A stretch of DNA of 64,000 nucleotides. It comes from Rhodococcus tibetensis (GTDB lineage: Bacteria; Actinomycetota; Actinomycetes; Mycobacteriales; Mycobacteriaceae). Of this stretch, positions 60,909 to 64,000 are shown piece by piece. Each line of letters begins with the position of its first letter. Position 1 is the stretch's first letter. Below the pieces are notes generated by a model that saw only the letters and a list, made by a program, of their open reading frames with translations, was not told the DNA's origin and ran no database searches. The DNA lies in the NCBI RefSeq assembly GCF_024438035.1, contig NZ_JANFQF010000024.1, positions 1-64,000 of the forward strand, written 5' to 3'. The position numbers were made by a program, and so were the translations under genes.

Positions 60909-62072
60909 ATGTTCACCTTGACCGATGACGAGCGGGCGATCAGCGACACGGCCCGCGACTTCGCGGCCGAGCATCTCGCGCCTCACGCAGTGGAATGGGA
61001 TCAGACCAAACACTTTCCGGTGGACGTCCTTCGCAAGGCGGCGTCCCTGGGAATGGGCGGCATCTACATTCGTGAGGACGTGGGCGGGTCCGAATTGACC
61101 CGTGTCGACGCAGCGCGAATCTTCGAGCAGCTCGCCAAGGGCTGTCCGTCGATCGCCGCGTACATCTCCATCCACAACATGGTCACGTGGATGATCGACA
61201 AATTCGGCAACGACGAGCAGCGCCACGCCTGGGTGCCCGGGCTCTGCTCGATGGATCAGCTGGGCAGTTACTGCCTCACCGAGCCGGGTGCCGGTTCGGA
61301 CGCCGCCGCGCTGAGTACTCGGGCGGTCCGGAACGGTGACGATTACGTCCTCAGCGGGGTCAAGCAGTTCATCTCCGGTGCCGGCACTTCCGACGTCTAC
61401 GTCGTGATGGCCCGCACCGGGGACAGCGGACCCAAGGGAATCTCCGCGTTCATCGTCCCGAAGGATTCGAAAGGCCTGTCCTTCGGACCCAACGAGGTGA
61501 AGATGGGCTGGAACGCCCAGCCGACCCGGCAGGTGATCCTCGAGGACGTGCGGGTGCCGGCCGCTAATCTGCTGGGTTCGGAAGGTGGTGGTTTCCGGAT
61601 CGCCATGGCAGGGCTCAACGGTGGGCGGCTCAATATCGCCGCCTGCTCGGTCGGTGGCGCGCAGGCTGCCCTCGACAAGGCGGTGTCCTACCTCGCCGAC
61701 CGTCGGGCGTTCGGTTCGCCGTTGCTGGAGTCGCAGGCGCTGCAGTTCCAGCTCGCCGACATGAAAACCGAGCTCGAGGCCGCCCGGACGCTGCTGTGGA
61801 GGGCAGCGTCCGCGCTGGAAGAAGGCGCCCCCGATGTGGTCGAACTGTGCGCGATGGCGAAGCGCTTCGCCACCGACACCGGTTTCGAGGTCGCGAACAA
61901 GGCGCTGCAACTGCACGGCGGTTACGGCTATCTTGCGGAGTACGGAATCGAGAAGATCGTCCGCGATCTCCGCGTTCACCAGATCCTCGAAGGCAGCAAC
62001 GAGATCATGCGGGTCGTCATCGCCCGGAGCGTCGTGGGAACCGCAGGACAGGGAAAGCAAGGAGCGGCATGA
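60909..62072 (+). CDS. Acyl-CoA dehydrogenase, probably isobutyryl-CoA dehydrogenase
   Basis: The 387-residue flavoenzyme has YCLTEPGAGSDAAAL (about 119-133), KQFISGAGTSDVY and RRAFGSPLLESQAL, and LHGGYGYLAEYGIEKIVRDL, RVHQILEGSNEI near the end with the catalytic Glu (about 362). Between mmsA and a hydroxyisobutyryl-CoA hydrolase, the substrate should be isobutyryl-CoA. Symbol acdH would fit but orthology is unproved. Start 11 bases past mmsA; ACTCC precedes the ATG. Confidence 0.9.
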   Translation: MFTLTDDERAISDTARDFAAEHLAPHAVEWDQTKHFPVDVLRKAASLGMGGIYIREDVGGSELTRVDAARIFEQLAKGCPSIAAYISIHNMVTWMIDKFGNDEQRHAWVPGLCSMDQLGSYCLTEPGAGSDAAALSTRAVRNGDDYVLSGVKQFISGAGTSDVYVVMARTGDSGPKGISAFIVPKDSKGLSFGPNEVKMGWNAQPTRQVILEDVRVPAANLLGSEGGGFRIAMAGLNGGRLNIAACSVGGAQAALDKAVSYLADRRAFGSPLLESQALQFQLADMKTELEAARTLLWRAASALEEGAPDVVELCAMAKRFATDTGFEVANKALQLHGGYGYLAEYGIEKIVRDLRVHQILEGSNEIMRVVIARSVVGTAGQGKQGAA

Positions 62073-63169
62073 CAGACACGGACACCACGACCCCCGAGGT
62101 TTTGATCGAGAAGAACGGCGGACTCGGCCGCATCGTTCTCAATCGGCCCAAGGCCATCAACGCGCTCAATCACACGATGGTGCGGGAGATCGCGGCGGCG
62201 CTGGCCGAGTGGTCTGATGACGACGAGGTGCGTGCCGTGGTCGTCACCGGCGCGGGCGAGCGTGGCCTGTGCGCCGGTGGCGACATCGTGTCTATCTATC
62301 ACGACGCCAAGGAGGGTGGTACCGGCTCGCGCGACTTCTGGCGTGACGAGTACATCCTCAATGCGGCCATCGCCCGTTACCGCAAACCGTATGTGGCGAT
62401 CATGGACGGCATCGTGATGGGTGGCGGCGTCGGCGTCTCGGCGCACGGCAGCGTGCGGATCGTCACCGAACGGTCGATGATCGGGATGCCCGAGACCGGT
62501 ATCGGTTTCGTCCCGGACGTCGGTGGCACCTACCTGTTGGCTCGCACACCGGGGGAGCTGGGCACGCACATCGCGCTCACCACCGCACGCCTGAGCGCGG
62601 GCGACGCCATTGCCTGCGGTTTCGCCGACCATTACCTGCCGTCGGAAAAGATCGAGAGCTTCATCGAGGCGGTGGCGGAGACGTCGATCGACGAGGCCCT
62701 CGCACAGTTCGCCGAACCTGCCCCAGTGTCCGAGCTTCTGGCACAGCAGAATTGGATCGACGCAGCGTACTCGGCTGACAGCGTCCCCCAGATCGTCTCA
62801 CGGCTGCAGGGCAGCGACGTTCCGGAAGCGGCCAAGGCGGCCGAGCAGGTGCGCTCGAAGTCGCCGATCGCCGTTGCGGTCACCCTGCGGTCGCTGCGAC
62901 GGGCCCGTGCGGCGGAAAGCCTCGAAGAGGTCCTCAATGAGGAATTCCGGGTGTCCGTAGCCTGCCTGAAGTCGCACGACCTGGTCGAGGGGATCCGTGC
63001 GCAGGTGGTCGACAAGGACCGCAACCCGCAGTGGTCTCCCGCCACGATCGAGGAGGTCGACCCCGCGCAGGTCGACAAGTTCTTCGCACCACTCGGCGAC
63101 CTCGAACTCGGCCTCACGCCGCCGCAGCCTCGACCATCAGCCACCAGCGTCCAGGAGGGACTGCAATGA
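62069..63169 (+). CDS. 3-hydroxyisobutyryl-CoA hydrolase (crotonase fold)
   Basis: The 366-residue protein has LNRPKAINALNHTMVREI, LCAGGDIVSIYHDA (oxyanion loop, about 69-82) and IGFVPDVGGTYLLA. Length is 100 residues more than an enoyl-CoA hydratase, with the C-terminal helical domain typical of HIBYL-CoA hydrolase. MPETGIGFVPDVG carries Glu and Asp expected for hydrolysis. AAGGAG precedes the ATG, which overlaps the upstream stop by four bases. Confidence 0.9.
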   Translation: MTDTDTTTPEVLIEKNGGLGRIVLNRPKAINALNHTMVREIAAALAEWSDDDEVRAVVVTGAGERGLCAGGDIVSIYHDAKEGGTGSRDFWRDEYILNAAIARYRKPYVAIMDGIVMGGGVGVSAHGSVRIVTERSMIGMPETGIGFVPDVGGTYLLARTPGELGTHIALTTARLSAGDAIACGFADHYLPSEKIESFIEAVAETSIDEALAQFAEPAPVSELLAQQNWIDAAYSADSVPQIVSRLQGSDVPEAAKAAEQVRSKSPIAVAVTLRSLRRARAAESLEEVLNEEFRVSVACLKSHDLVEGIRAQVVDKDRNPQWSPATIEEVDPAQVDKFFAPLGDLELGLTPPQPRPSATSVQEGLQ

Positions 63170-64000
63170 GCACTACTGTCGGATTTCTGGGACTCGGTCA
63201 CATGGGCGGCCCGATGGCGGCCAACCTCGTCAAGGCAGGTTACTCGGTCGTCGGATTCGACCTCGCTCCCGCCGCGCTCGAGCAGGCCGTGAAAGACGGT
63301 GTCACTGTTGCTGATTCGGCAATCGATGCCGTTCGTGAGGCGCAGGTCGTCATCACGATGTTGCCGAGTGGCAAGCACGTCCTCGGTCTGTACCAAGAAA
63401 TACTGCCTGCGGCGAAGCCGGGAACGCTCTTCATCGACTCGTCGACGATCGATGTCGCGGACGCCCGCGCCGCACACGACGAGGCGGTCAAGGCCGGTCA
63501 TCGCTCTGTCGACGCCCCCGTCTCGGGTGGTGTCGTCGGCGCGACCGCCGGAACGCTCGCGTTCATGGTCGGCGGCGCGGAAGACGACTTCGAATCTGCC
63601 CGGCCTCTGCTCGAGGTAATGGGCAAGAAGGTCGTCCACTGCGGTGACCCGGGCAACGGCCAGGCCGCGAAGATCTGCAACAACATGATCCTCGGTGTCT
63701 CGATGATCGCCATCAGCGAGGCCTTCGTCCTCGGTGAGAAGCTGGGCCTGAGCAACCAGGCGCTGTTCGACGTCGCGTCCAACGCATCGGGGCAGTGCTG
63801 GGCGCTCACCACCAACTGTCCTGTGCCCGGGCCAGTTCCCGCCAGCCCCGCCAACCGCGATTACCAGCCCGGATTCGCGGCAGCGCTGATGGACAAGGAT
63901 CTGGGTCTTGCCGCGAATGCTCTGCAGACCAACGGTGTGGAAGCGGAACTCGGACTCCGAGCTGCAGAACTGTACAGCCGCTTCCATAACAGTGGTCATG
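63166..64000 (+). CDS. mmsB: 3-hydroxyisobutyrate dehydrogenase (cut by window end)
   Basis: At least 278 residues are present. VGFLGLGHMGGPMAANLVKA (NAD loop), DAPVSGGVVGATAGTLAFMVGG (substrate site) and GNGQAAKICNNMILG (catalytic Lys about 168) identify the family, and DYQPGFAAALMDKDLGLA is typical of the valine-pathway enzyme. It oxidises 3-hydroxyisobutyrate to methylmalonate semialdehyde, the substrate of mmsA. The ATG overlaps the preceding stop by four bases; AGGAGGGA lies eight bases upstream. Only the last few residues are missing. Confidence 0.95.
   Translation, partial: MSTTVGFLGLGHMGGPMAANLVKAGYSVVGFDLAPAALEQAVKDGVTVADSAIDAVREAQVVITMLPSGKHVLGLYQEILPAAKPGTLFIDSSTIDVADARAAHDEAVKAGHRSVDAPVSGGVVGATAGTLAFMVGGAEDDFESARPLLEVMGKKVVHCGDPGNGQAAKICNNMILGVSMIAISEAFVLGEKLGLSNQALFDVASNASGQCWALTTNCPVPGPVPASPANRDYQPGFAAALMDKDLGLAANALQTNGVEAELGLRAAELYSRFHNSGH

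Overview
The window is a high-GC chromosomal segment from an actinobacterium of the mycolic-acid group, most likely a Rhodococcus. I infer this from a WS/DGAT acyltransferase, EspG- and PPE/WXG-like type VII secretion proteins, DUF3558 lipoproteins, a mycothiol-type DinB/MDMPI enzyme, a DUF4185 protein, three-subunit transhydrogenase, many GTG starts and ATGA overlaps. No rRNA, tRNA, CRISPR array or prophage was seen. No search was run; all calls come from reading the sequence.

1-1.7 kb is a scarred junction: the tail of an IS481-type element that has cut into a palindromic element, a methyltransferase, and two convergent gene stubs. 1.7-8.8 kb (minus strand) is a run of envelope-type proteins: a beta-propeller protein, an unknown membrane-anchored protein, a TY-Chap-like chaperone, an EspG-like chaperone, a PPE/WXG-like substrate and a Pro/Thr-repeat protein. 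9-11.7 kb holds an esterase facing a WS/DGAT enzyme. 11.7-15.1 kb is a thiamine-salvage operon (TenA plus a ThiXYZ-type ABC importer) headed by a clear TPP riboswitch. 15.2-28.3 kb is mixed: carboxylesterase, efflux pump, paired DUF3558 lipoproteins, acetyltransferase, DUF4185 secreted protein, FAD oxidase, peptidase E, mycothiol-type enzyme, acyl-CoA synthetase, amino-acid permease and a DUF488/zinc-ribbon pair.

28.5-31.4 kb is the pntA1-pntA2-pntB transhydrogenase, ended by a perfect 22-bp inverted repeat. 33.4-36.7 kb encodes branched-chain 2-oxoacid dehydrogenase E1alpha-E1beta-E2. 37-47 kb is a mosaic of single genes: APH-like kinase, thioesterase, BenE transporter, macrodomain, SdhL-type shikimate dehydrogenase-like protein, sulfite-oxidase-like enzyme, HNH lipoprotein, degenerate EAL-DICT protein, quinone oxidoreductase-like enzyme and a 33-residue amphipathic peptide gene. 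47.2-50.8 kb is a SNF2 helicase/SWIM-protein pair.

52.6-58.4 kb is an N-acetylglucosamine module: a NagR/DasR-type regulator, a split PTS (IIB-IIA divergent from IIC), nagA, nagB and a CutC-family gene. 59.4-64 kb is the valine branch mmsA, acyl-CoA dehydrogenase, 3-hydroxyisobutyryl-CoA hydrolase and mmsB (cut by the window end). With the oxoacid dehydrogenase it covers most of valine breakdown. A 13-base word is shared exactly between the oxoacid-dehydrogenase promoter and the nag divergent promoter, which is the most interesting regulatory signal I found.
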